Made by a program: the position numbers and the translations under genes. DNA of 40,173 bases. Source: a virus. The notes beneath the pieces are model-generated. The model was not told where the DNA came from. It did no database searches and worked only from the letters and a program-made list of their open reading frames with translations. Of the stretch, positions 23,944-31,696 are shown in pieces (positions within the stretch are counted from its first letter, which is position 1; each line of letters opens with the position of its first letter). The stretch lies in the IMG/VR virus record IMGVR_UViG_3300045918_000071, positions 1-40,173 of that record. One strand, written 5' to 3'.

Positions 23944-24444
23944 ATGGAACCAAAAGTACAAGCCTTAACCCTGAACCACCTGAACACTGGTGCAGTTGCC
24001 GGTACCACTAACTCGTTCACAACCACTGCAGCATCGGTGTGTTCGATCAGTGGTAAGTTCGCAGTTGCTCTGGCCATCCTGACCAACTCTGCAACTACTC
24101 CGACACTGGATGCTGTAACTGGTGTAGCCTTCCCGGCAATCCTGCCGAACACTGCCGCTGCAATCGTGTTTGGTGTGAACGCTGCTGGTACTCTGGTGGC
24201 CGTGCAAGGTCCAGCAACTCCAACCGTGACTGGTGTAACAACCACTGTTGGTGCATTCATCGCCGGTCCTCAGTTCCCATCTATCCCTGACAACTTCTGC
24301 CCAATCGCGTACACCATTGCGCGTTGTGCACCAAGTCTGACAACAGGTGTGGTTCTGGGCACGACTCAGTGGGCAGCGGCTGGTGCAAGTTTCACCACGT
24401 TCCAAAACGTGAGCACCTTGCCAGATCGTCTGCAAATAGCGTAA
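23944..24444 (+). CDS. Capsid accessory (decoration-like) protein 2, paralogue of the previous gene
   Basis: The 166-residue protein is almost all beta and alanine/threonine-rich. It shares with its neighbour the order VFGVNAAGTLVAVQG, then QFPSIPDNFCPIAYTI, then a TG...GTT..AA..+.TF.NV tail. AAGGAG precedes the ATG. A tandem duplication that later diverged is likely. Confidence 0.6.
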   Translation: MEPKVQALTLNHLNTGAVAGTTNSFTTTAASVCSISGKFAVALAILTNSATTPTLDAVTGVAFPAILPNTAAAIVFGVNAAGTLVAVQGPATPTVTGVTTTVGAFIAGPQFPSIPDNFCPIAYTIARCAPSLTTGVVLGTTQWAAAGASFTTFQNVSTLPDRLQIA

Positions 24445-24483
24445 AGTAGCAGAGTGGCGGGGTGACTCGCCACTCAACTACTT
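24444..24483 (+). promoter_or_regulatory. Long intergenic hairpin
   Basis: AAGTAG / CTACTT and GAGTGGCG / CGCCACTC form a 14-bp stem with one 2x2 internal loop (CA/AA) and an 8-nt apical loop. It fills the gap after the 23944-24444 gene and ends just before the next AGGAG. No U tract follows. Confidence 0.65.
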
Positions 24484-24496
24484 AGGAGAGTAAAAC

Positions 24497-24985
24497 ATGA
24501 ACCAACGAGTAAGAGCGTCAATCCGCACATCCGACGTGCCTGTTGCCGACAGCACCACAGTAGACCTGTCATCCAGCATCAAGGATGAAGACCTGCACGG
24601 CATGGCCATCGTAACGGGTGAGTCACTCACATCACCCCATCTGGCAGAATATGTCAAAGATTTAGCATTCATGAACGACGTCCTCACGATCACCGTGAGT
24701 GAGTCACCTGATCCAAACGCTGAAAACCCTGTACCCGCTGCCGTCAATGGCGAGACACGCCTGTTCACACGCGGTCAAGAGTACAAAGTCCAGCGCAAGT
24801 TTGTCGACTCACTGATCAAGTGTGAAGACCGTGTGAAGACGATCAACTTCAAAGACGCTGACGGTGTCGACCAGACTAAGATCGAGCGTATCCCAACGCT
24901 GAAGTACCCACTGTCAATCCACCACGACCCCGCAGGCGAGACAGGTCGTCGCTGGTTCAAACATCAATGCTCGAACGCGTGGTAG
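24497..24985 (+). CDS. Conserved virion-region protein (162 aa)
   Basis: The protein contains RVRASIRTSDVPVADSTTV, RGQEYKVQRKFVDSLIKC and PTLKYPLSIHHDPAGETGRR. It is mixed alpha/beta with no hydrophobic segment. I have seen the closing PTLKYP.SV..DP..E.G..W pattern in podovirus structural clusters, but the role is unknown. AGGAG precedes the ATG. Confidence 0.6.
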   Translation: MNQRVRASIRTSDVPVADSTTVDLSSSIKDEDLHGMAIVTGESLTSPHLAEYVKDLAFMNDVLTITVSESPDPNAENPVPAAVNGETRLFTRGQEYKVQRKFVDSLIKCEDRVKTINFKDADGVDQTKIERIPTLKYPLSIHHDPAGETGRRWFKHQCSNAW

Positions 24986-24995
24986 GAGAACTGAT

Positions 24996-25211
24996 ATGGC
25001 TAAGAAATTAACTGAAAACTCTGTAGATGCGGGCATCACCATGGATGATGTCGCGGGTATCGAGGGCGTCACTGGTGACGGTGTCCGCTTCGCAGTGCAG
25101 TACTACACTGACGGTAAGATGTCGAAGGATGAACTGATCCTGCGCCTGACTGCGCTCGGTGAAGATCCTGCAGTCGATATCGAAACCATTATCACACTCG
25201 CCAAGGGTTAA
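24996..25211 (+). CDS. Small hypothetical virion-cluster protein (71 aa)
   Basis: An acidic, mostly helical protein (MAKKLTENSVDAGITMDDVA...) with YYTDGKMSKDELILRLTALG near the middle. GGAG lies upstream, and only 3 nt separate it from the adaptor gene. Function is unknown. Confidence 0.6.
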   Translation: MAKKLTENSVDAGITMDDVAGIEGVTGDGVRFAVQYYTDGKMSKDELILRLTALGEDPAVDIETIITLAKG

Positions 25212-25214
25212 GAC

Positions 25215-25883
25215 ATGTCCACGTACATCCAGCTCGTCAAGTCACTAGCAGTTGAGTGCGGGGTAACCTCCACGCCGCCGGCTACTGTCGCAAGTGCCAC
25301 AGGTGAGTGGGCGAGGCTGTGTGCGTGGGTATCTCAATCATGGGTGGATGTGCAGGAATACCACACCACATGGGAGTGGATGAAGAAGACAGTCACCTTC
25401 AACACTGTCGCCACAGTCGGGTCATACACACCGGTGGCTGACCTTGCTGAGTGGGACTTCAACTCGTTTCGTGCGTACCTGACTGCAGCAGGGGTCGGTA
25501 CCGAGATGATGCTACTGTTCACACCGTATGAACAGTTTTACAATACCTATCTACTCGGTGCGAGAAAGCTGGTCTACTCTCGTCCGTCTGAGATTTCAGT
25601 AAGCCCAGCGAAGGCGTTGCTGCTGGGGCTTGCTCCAAACGACATTTACACTGTCAGCGGCGAATACTACAAAGCACCGGTCGTGCTCACTGCTGACGCT
25701 GACACACCTGAGATGCCTGCCCGATTCCATACAATGATTGTGTATCGCGCGATGATGATGTACGGCGCCTTCGAGGCAGCGAACGAAGTCTATCAACGCG
25801 GTGAGCAAGAGTACCGCAGGATGATAAACAAACTTGAATTAAACCAACTTGCTACATTCACACGCGCAGGGTCGATGATATGA
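25215..25883 (+). CDS. Head-to-tail adaptor protein
   Basis: The 222-residue protein has the pattern of podovirus adaptors (gp4-like): an early ECGV start, ATGEWARLCAWVSQSWVDVQ, HTTWEWMKK, PYEQFYNTYLLG, then MPARFHTMIVYRAMMMYGAF and a C-terminal helix with YRRMINKLELNQL. It should form a ring on the portal that ejects or holds the nozzle. It is coupled to the nozzle gene by ATGA. Confidence 0.8.
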   Translation: MSTYIQLVKSLAVECGVTSTPPATVASATGEWARLCAWVSQSWVDVQEYHTTWEWMKKTVTFNTVATVGSYTPVADLAEWDFNSFRAYLTAAGVGTEMMLLFTPYEQFYNTYLLGARKLVYSRPSEISVSPAKALLLGLAPNDIYTVSGEYYKAPVVLTADADTPEMPARFHTMIVYRAMMMYGAFEAANEVYQRGEQEYRRMINKLELNQLATFTRAGSMI

Positions 25884-27913
25884 CGATGCAGATGCCGCAG
25901 GTTAAGTTCGACCTGATACAGATGAAGGGTGGATGGGATCAGAAGACTCCGACACTTGATCTCGCATCTGGCTTCGCAAAAGAGGCTCTCAACTTCGAGT
26001 GCAGTGTGGCAGGTGGGTACAGTCGCATCGCTGGATATGAGCGGTACGACGGTCATGCTCGACCCTCTGACGCAGTCTGGAAGACGATATTCATCACAAC
26101 CTTCACAACCACACCCGCAGTCGGCGCAACCGTAACAGGTGCGACATCCGCAGCCACTGGCGTGGTGTGTGCAGTCGCTGCCGACTATATTGTGGTCACC
26201 AAGGCGACAGGTACGTTCAGCACAACTGAAGTGATCATGAACGGTGTGGCGGTCGTCGGCACGGCGAAAGTCCCGACAATTGGGATGACGTCGCAGAACT
26301 CAGCAATCTACACCTCGCTTGCCGCTGACCAGTATCGCGCTAACATCGCAGCGATCCCTGGCTCAGGCACACCGATTGGATGCTTCCTGTTCAACGACAT
26401 CGTGTATGGACTGCGCCCGAACACACTGGGCACTGCTGTCGACATGTACAAGTCGAGTGCTGCAGGATGGGTGCAGGTGCCGTTCTTCAACGAGGTTAGT
26501 TTCACAGCTGGTACTACTGAGCCTACTGACGGTGCGACCCTGACACAGGGTGGAGTTACGGCAACCATCAAAAGAGTCATGATACAGTCAGGCGCATGGA
26601 CAGGATCCGCTGCCGGCCGGTTCATTATCACTAACCCTGTTGGCGGCAACTTTGCTGCAGGTGCTGCCACCATCGGCGCGACCACTGTCACATTGAGCGG
26701 CATACAGACGGCAATCACAATGGCGGTCGGTGGTAAGCTGGAGGTTACTGATGGTAACTTCTCAGGCGGCGTATCGACTGCGCGCATCTACGGGTGTGAC
26801 GGTATCAACAGGATGTTTGAGTTCGACGGTACCACCCTCGCACCGATCACGACAGGCACGACACCTGACGCACCAAAGCACATCGTAGTCCACAAGAACT
26901 ACCTGTTTGCGAGCATCCAGTCATCACTGATCTTCTCGGCACCCGGTCTACCGTTCAACTACACTGCGCTGTCTGGTGCTGGTGTCGTCGGCGTCGGGCA
27001 GAATGTGACAGGTATGGTTGTGTTACCCGGAGCGCAGACGACCGCCACAATGATGGTGTCGTCACGCGAGAATACGTTCATGCTGTACGGCGTGGGTGCG
27101 TCGACATGGAACTTCGTCACATTCAACACAGGTGCAGGGGCGCTGGATTACACGATTCAGAATATGGCTCAGACTTACTGGATGGATGATCGTGGCGTCG
27201 TGTCGCTGCAGTCATCGCTGAACTTCGGTAACTTCGATCAGGCCACTCTGACAGCGAACATAGGTAAGTTCATCGAAGAGAAGCGCACCCGTGTGACTTA
27301 CTCGACGCTGGACCGCAGGCGTAGTCAGTATCGTGTGTTCTTCAATGACGGCAGCGGACTATATATCACGTCGGTCAACGGCACGCTGATGGGTAACATG
27401 CCAGTGTATTACCCGAACCCCGTGTTCATGTGCGATGAGCGCAAGTATTCGGACGGTAGTGAGGCTTCATTCTTCTGCTCCCCGAACGGGTTCGTGTACC
27501 AGATGGACAAGGGTACTTCGTTCGATGGCGCACCGATTGACGCATACATCACGCTGAATTACAACTCATCAAAGTCTGCACGGATCCTCAAAAGATACCG
27601 CAAGTGTGCACTGGAGATGTACAGCAGTGGCTTCTGCCAAGTCGGTTTCGGGTATATGTTGGGTTATTCGTCAACATTGATTGATCAACCACTACCCGTA
27701 AACTACTCAACTGATGTAAAATCAATGCAGTGGGATAATTTTACGTGGGATAACTTTACGTGGGATGGTAGGTCGATCAGCCCTACCGAGTGCGAGATGC
27801 AGGGTACTGCTGAGAATGTTGCGATTATGTTCCGGTCATCGACTGCTTATTATCAACAGTTTACAATTAACAGCGCAATCGTTCACTACTCGATGCGCAG
27901 AGCACTGAGGTAA
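25880..27913 (+). CDS. Tail nozzle / tubular protein B-like
   Basis: The 677-residue protein begins with the family's LIQMKGGWDQKTPTLDL...GFAKEALNFE signature and the GGYSRIAGYERYDG motif. Beta-rich repeats follow: GCDGINRMFEFDGTT, KHIVVHKNYLFASIQSSL, WMDDRGVVSLQSSLNFG and RRRSQYRVFFNDGSGLYI. This propeller-like layout matches gp10/gp12-type tail tube proteins. It forms the end of the short tail below the adaptor. Confidence 0.85.
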   Translation: MTMQMPQVKFDLIQMKGGWDQKTPTLDLASGFAKEALNFECSVAGGYSRIAGYERYDGHARPSDAVWKTIFITTFTTTPAVGATVTGATSAATGVVCAVAADYIVVTKATGTFSTTEVIMNGVAVVGTAKVPTIGMTSQNSAIYTSLAADQYRANIAAIPGSGTPIGCFLFNDIVYGLRPNTLGTAVDMYKSSAAGWVQVPFFNEVSFTAGTTEPTDGATLTQGGVTATIKRVMIQSGAWTGSAAGRFIITNPVGGNFAAGAATIGATTVTLSGIQTAITMAVGGKLEVTDGNFSGGVSTARIYGCDGINRMFEFDGTTLAPITTGTTPDAPKHIVVHKNYLFASIQSSLIFSAPGLPFNYTALSGAGVVGVGQNVTGMVVLPGAQTTATMMVSSRENTFMLYGVGASTWNFVTFNTGAGALDYTIQNMAQTYWMDDRGVVSLQSSLNFGNFDQATLTANIGKFIEEKRTRVTYSTLDRRRSQYRVFFNDGSGLYITSVNGTLMGNMPVYYPNPVFMCDERKYSDGSEASFFCSPNGFVYQMDKGTSFDGAPIDAYITLNYNSSKSARILKRYRKCALEMYSSGFCQVGFGYMLGYSSTLIDQPLPVNYSTDVKSMQWDNFTWDNFTWDGRSISPTECEMQGTAENVAIMFRSSTAYYQQFTINSAIVHYSMRRALR

Positions 27914-27915
27914 AT

Positions 27916-28698
27916 ATGGCTGGATTACTCGCTACACCCACTACAACGACTCAGCAACCCGTGCAGCCTGTATCCGTTGCTCAGACGTCAGCTGTGCCGA
28001 CTGCGACGACGACAGTCAACACCGCCCAGGCGAACGCAGTAACACCAACAGCAGTGCAGCAGACCGCTGCACCAGTGCTCGCAGTCAACCCTACCACCGA
28101 CACCATGGCTGGGCAAGTGAACACGATCATCGCAGCAGACAGTCCATTGATGCAACGTGCCGCAGCGAAGGCCAATGAAGCGTCGAACTCCAAAGGACTG
28201 CTGAACAGCAGTATGGCTGTCGGTGCTGCGCAGGGTGCAGTGATGGATGCTGCAATGCCGATCGCTCAGAACGATGCCAATGCGAACCGCACCACGGCTA
28301 TAGCCAACGCAGACATGCAGAAGCAGAACGACCAGTTCAATGCTCAGCAGCAGAATGCAATGAACACCACATCGGCACAGCTGCAGACACAGGTCAACCA
28401 ATCCAATACACAGGCACAGAACGCAGTCACGATCAATCAGCTGGATCAAGCCAACAAGGTACAACTGGCTCAGATTCAGGCGAGTTACCAAGGTGACATG
28501 CAGGCTAATCAAGGTGCCAGCACCATGTTCAATACTGCGATGTCTTCGATCAATAACATCCAGCAGAGCACGACGATGGACGCTGCGACCAAGCAATCCA
28601 GTATCAACCAGCAGATCACCATGCTGAAGTCGGGTCTGGCGCTGCAAGGCAGTATTGCGAACCTCAACCTGACATCAGTGCTGAACTTCACGGTATGA
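27916..28698 (+). CDS. Low-complexity helical virion protein, probable ejection or tail component
   Basis: The 260-residue protein has a Thr/Gln/Val-rich disordered start (residues 1-60) and a long helical part with PLMQRAAAKANEASNSKGLL, AVGAAQGAVMDAA and many Q/N residues. Similar proteins with the L..RA...ANE.SN.RGLLNSS motif sit after the nozzle gene in related podoviruses. GAGGTAA precedes the ATG. Confidence 0.6.
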   Translation: MAGLLATPTTTTQQPVQPVSVAQTSAVPTATTTVNTAQANAVTPTAVQQTAAPVLAVNPTTDTMAGQVNTIIAADSPLMQRAAAKANEASNSKGLLNSSMAVGAAQGAVMDAAMPIAQNDANANRTTAIANADMQKQNDQFNAQQQNAMNTTSAQLQTQVNQSNTQAQNAVTINQLDQANKVQLAQIQASYQGDMQANQGASTMFNTAMSSINNIQQSTTMDAATKQSSINQQITMLKSGLALQGSIANLNLTSVLNFTV

Positions 28699-29162
28699 AC
28701 ATTGTAGACCTGATGGCTGCACAGAACGATGAACCAGTAGAGGGTGAGTCGTTTGACGAGATGATGGCACGCTATGACGACCTGCCTGTGGAGTCGATCC
28801 GCAGCAAGATATTGAAGATGCAGTCTTACCTGAGCACACTTCCTCAAGCTGAGGTGCCTGTCAAGCAGTATATCGTCGGCGGGATTCTATATCGCGAGAT
28901 CACGATCCCGAAGGGTGTTTACTGTGTGGGTTCAGTTTATAAGGAGCCTCATATTCACTTCGTCATACGAGGTGATATGACTGTGCTGACTGATGAAGGA
29001 TTGAAGCGAGTTACCGGTGCACAGTCTTTCGTATCACCTGCTGGCGTCAAGCGTGCAGGATACGCGCACGAAGAAACAGTTTGGGCTGCAGTATTCCGCA
29101 CTGATGAAACCGACCCAGAGAAAGCATTCCAAGGGTTCACCGTTGAAGAAGGGTTGATATGA
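28695..29162 (+). CDS. Cupin-fold protein in the tail cluster
   Basis: The 155-residue protein has a helical N-terminus (residues 1-55) and then a small jelly roll: ILYREITIPKGVYCVGSVY, KEPHIHFVIRGDMTVLTDEG and QSFVSPAGVKRAGYAHEETV. HIH plus the later H at the position of the cupin metal ligands suggests a single-domain cupin that may bind metal. It is ATGA-coupled on both sides, so it is co-produced with virion proteins. Whether it is structural or enzymatic is unknown. Confidence 0.72.
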   Translation: MNIVDLMAAQNDEPVEGESFDEMMARYDDLPVESIRSKILKMQSYLSTLPQAEVPVKQYIVGGILYREITIPKGVYCVGSVYKEPHIHFVIRGDMTVLTDEGLKRVTGAQSFVSPAGVKRAGYAHEETVWAAVFRTDETDPEKAFQGFTVEEGLI

Positions 29163-30019
29163 ACTATTTACGAAGAAAGATAAAAGGTCACTGCTACGAA
29201 GTCAGCTTGATCGTTTCCGCAGTCGGATTTGCTGCCACTGCTGCCGCAGTCGCCACAGTTGGTGCAGGTGTCATGGCTGCGGGGTCGGTACTGGGTATCA
29301 AGGAGGCCAAGCAGGTTGGTGGCCTGATGATGGCCGGTGGTTCCATAGCGTCAGGTCTCGGCGGACTCGGGATGGTCGGCGGTGTAGCAGGGGCAACCTC
29401 CACGCTGGGTACCCTGTCAGCCGGTGCATCTCTAGTCGGTGGAGCCATGCAGGGTGTAGGTATCCTGACCGGTAACAACAAGCTTGCAAATATCGGTGGG
29501 ATGATCGGTGGTGCAGGGACACTCGGTACATCGATGCTGGGTACCACATCGGCTACTAGTTTCGATCCTTCAGGTCTGACAACGAAACAGATTGAATCAC
29601 TGGGTGGAGCTGCCAATATGCCCACTGATATGGCGAGTATGACCACATCTCAGATTGAAGCACTGGGTGGAGCTGCCAATATCCCCATGAAGGTGGGCGG
29701 CCTGTCCGTGACAGGCGGGGTAGCGTCATCGGGTGCGCCTGCATCAACTTCACTGATGGACAACATCACCAAGTACGACAAGCTGATCGGCATGGCTGGT
29801 AATGCTGCTAGTTCGATGATGACCAGCAAGTCAGCAAATGACAAACTGGCACAGGATCAGGCGCAGTTCAATCAGTCACTGGCATTCCAGCAGCAGCAGC
29901 ACCCGAATGGCCAGAACCAGTCGGTCATACCCGTGTCTGCACCAGTAGCACAGCAGTACGCACAGCGTATCACACCGACATCGCGCGGTTTACTTCAAAC
30001 TGTACCGGGGATTTCATAA
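29159..30019 (+). CDS. Glycine/alanine-rich ejection protein
   Basis: The 286-residue protein has a basic start, then a hydrophobic Gly/Ala/Met run (about residues 15-125) that could insert into membranes. A near-exact 12-residue repeat follows (IESLGGAANMP and IEALGGAANIP), then a Q-rich tail. The make-up fits internal virion proteins that form a channel across the cell envelope during DNA entry. Confidence 0.65.
   Translation: MNYLRRKIKGHCYEVSLIVSAVGFAATAAAVATVGAGVMAAGSVLGIKEAKQVGGLMMAGGSIASGLGGLGMVGGVAGATSTLGTLSAGASLVGGAMQGVGILTGNNKLANIGGMIGGAGTLGTSMLGTTSATSFDPSGLTTKQIESLGGAANMPTDMASMTTSQIEALGGAANIPMKVGGLSVTGGVASSGAPASTSLMDNITKYDKLIGMAGNAASSMMTSKSANDKLAQDQAQFNQSLAFQQQQHPNGQNQSVIPVSAPVAQQYAQRITPTSRGLLQTVPGIS
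29588..29686. repeat. Direct repeat inside the ejection gene
   Basis: Two 36-bp copies (29588-29623 and 29651-29686) differ at three positions and are offset by 63 bp, exactly 21 codons, so they encode a repeated peptide with the frame kept. Confidence 0.85.
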
Positions 30020-30531
30020 TGCTTACTATTACAGCTGACCATGCAAAAGCAAGTCTGTTCAAGAGTCTCAAACCTGAAGAGCAATCGATCATCGGTCGAG
30101 TGATCTACGCCGGTATGAAGATGCTGTTCGACCAGACGATGAATGACAAAGTAGTCGAAGGTCTGAAGCAGGCCGTCGAGGGTAAGGGGATGGATGTAGC
30201 TGATGCGCTCGGTATCGGTGTCGGGCACACGCTCGTCATCATGTACAACGAGAGCAAGGGTACCATGCCACTCGGTGCACTGCTGCCGGCCGGCTACGTG
30301 CTGCTGGCGAAGATGTTCGAGTTCGTCAATGAGACGAAGATGTTCCCAGTCACTGATGAAGACTTCGGTCAAGCAATGCAGATGACCAACGCCGTGATCA
30401 ACAGAACATTCAACCCAGACCACAATAAGGATCTGGTTGAGCAGGGCAAGTCTGCGATCAGCCAAGGTCAACAGACCGAGCAACAAGCACAGCCTGCAGG
30501 ATTGCTGGCTCAACCTCAAGGAGCAGCATAA
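30019..30531 (+). CDS. Virion-cluster helical protein (170 aa)
   Basis: The protein has LFKSLKPEEQSIIGRVIYAG, a moderately hydrophobic centre (VGHTLVIMYNESKGTMPLGALLPAGYVLLAKMFEFV) and a Q-rich disordered tail. It starts in a TAATG overlap and is followed at once by another ejection-type gene. Probably a small internal virion protein. Confidence 0.58.
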   Translation: MLTITADHAKASLFKSLKPEEQSIIGRVIYAGMKMLFDQTMNDKVVEGLKQAVEGKGMDVADALGIGVGHTLVIMYNESKGTMPLGALLPAGYVLLAKMFEFVNETKMFPVTDEDFGQAMQMTNAVINRTFNPDHNKDLVEQGKSAISQGQQTEQQAQPAGLLAQPQGAA

Positions 30532-31631
30532 TGGCTTACGGCGCGATGGTGAGTGGTCTGTTGGGCGCAGTTGAAGGTGCAGGTAAGCAGGCTGATGAGC
30601 GGATGAAACAGGCTGCTGAGAAGGAGAAGTTCGACCGTGAGCTGACTGCGAAGGAAGGCTCAGCGAAGCGCATGCTCGACATGGAGATGGAGACGAAGGA
30701 CTTGTACGCACAGCGTGTGGCTGAACGTACCAAGAACCAGCGTGGCGCTGATATGAAGACTATCGACAGTGCGACCCAGTCCGGTGTTGACGATCTCAAA
30801 TTGTCGCGAGTTAAGAATGCGATGGCGGATGCAGGTGTCAATGCATCTGAGATGTCTGTCGAAGCGATCAAAGCCTTTGAAGCAAACCCGCAGGCGTTCA
30901 AGGATACGCTGGACTCTGCAAAGATTAAGGACACCGGTTTACTCAATGTTAGTGCAAGAGACGCCGCAGATGTTCGTCAGCGTAAATCGTTTGAGGTCAA
31001 TCCTGATATAGCCGCGCATGAACAAGTGTTGCGTAAAGACACCCAGACTGAGACTCGACTCGACAACCAAGAAAAAGCAGCTGACAATCGTTTCGAAGTT
31101 CAGACTGCACAGATTGACAGACAGATCGCAGCGAGTTCAGCCGCATCACTCCGTGCAGAAAAAGTAAGTACGAACGCAAACGATCGCATGGTTGTTGCAC
31201 AGTACAACGCAAAAGCTGATGCGATGTTACCTGAACTCAGGGCTGCGTATGATAGAGCCGATCCTAAGAAGAACCAGTTTGCGAAACCTGCTGAACTGGC
31301 CACTGCGCATGAGGAAGCACTAACCATTGAGAAGCAACGTCAGGCTTATATTAATGAAGGGTTGAAAGTTCTCGGTGTGAAGTCTGAGGAGGGTGATTCA
31401 AAAGGAAAAGGTATTTCAGATATGAGTAAGTATGAGCGCGGCAGTGAGAAGAAGGTTGACCCCGTGAAGGATGAACCAAGGAAAGGTATCGCTGACCAAC
31501 TTGCGGCAGCACGGAAGATTATCGACAATGTAGATCGTAAGTCAGGTATAAGTCTGGCCAATGCGAGAAAACTTCTCGATGAGTTCGATCCTGTGGTTGT
31601 GTCAGCACTTCGGAAAAAAGAAAACTTATAA
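30531..31631 (+). CDS. Long helical internal virion (ejection) protein
   Basis: The 366-residue protein is nearly all charged helix after a short hydrophobic start (YGAMVSGLLGAVEGAGKQ). Coiled-coil-like stretches cover about residues 20-110 and 150-230. It is in the operon directly before the giant polyvalent gene and resembles the helical ejection proteins of podoviruses. AAGGAG lies within the end of the previous gene. Confidence 0.65.
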   Translation: MAYGAMVSGLLGAVEGAGKQADERMKQAAEKEKFDRELTAKEGSAKRMLDMEMETKDLYAQRVAERTKNQRGADMKTIDSATQSGVDDLKLSRVKNAMADAGVNASEMSVEAIKAFEANPQAFKDTLDSAKIKDTGLLNVSARDAADVRQRKSFEVNPDIAAHEQVLRKDTQTETRLDNQEKAADNRFEVQTAQIDRQIAASSAASLRAEKVSTNANDRMVVAQYNAKADAMLPELRAAYDRADPKKNQFAKPAELATAHEEALTIEKQRQAYINEGLKVLGVKSEEGDSKGKGISDMSKYERGSEKKVDPVKDEPRKGIADQLAAARKIIDNVDRKSGISLANARKLLDEFDPVVVSALRKKENL

Positions 31632-31696
31632 TCACAGATACGATGTAAAATAAATAACTCCGTCGGACGACGATATACTCCCAATGAAGGACTCGT

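Noticed and set aside
27988-28647. 219-residue minus-strand ORF in the virion cluster
   Set aside because: Antisense to a coupled plus-strand gene; its composition reflects the Q/A/T-rich complement.
31640-31696. Promoter before the giant gene
   Set aside because: A TATACT hexamer is present at 31674-31679, but there is no acceptable -35 box at the right distance and no extended -10.
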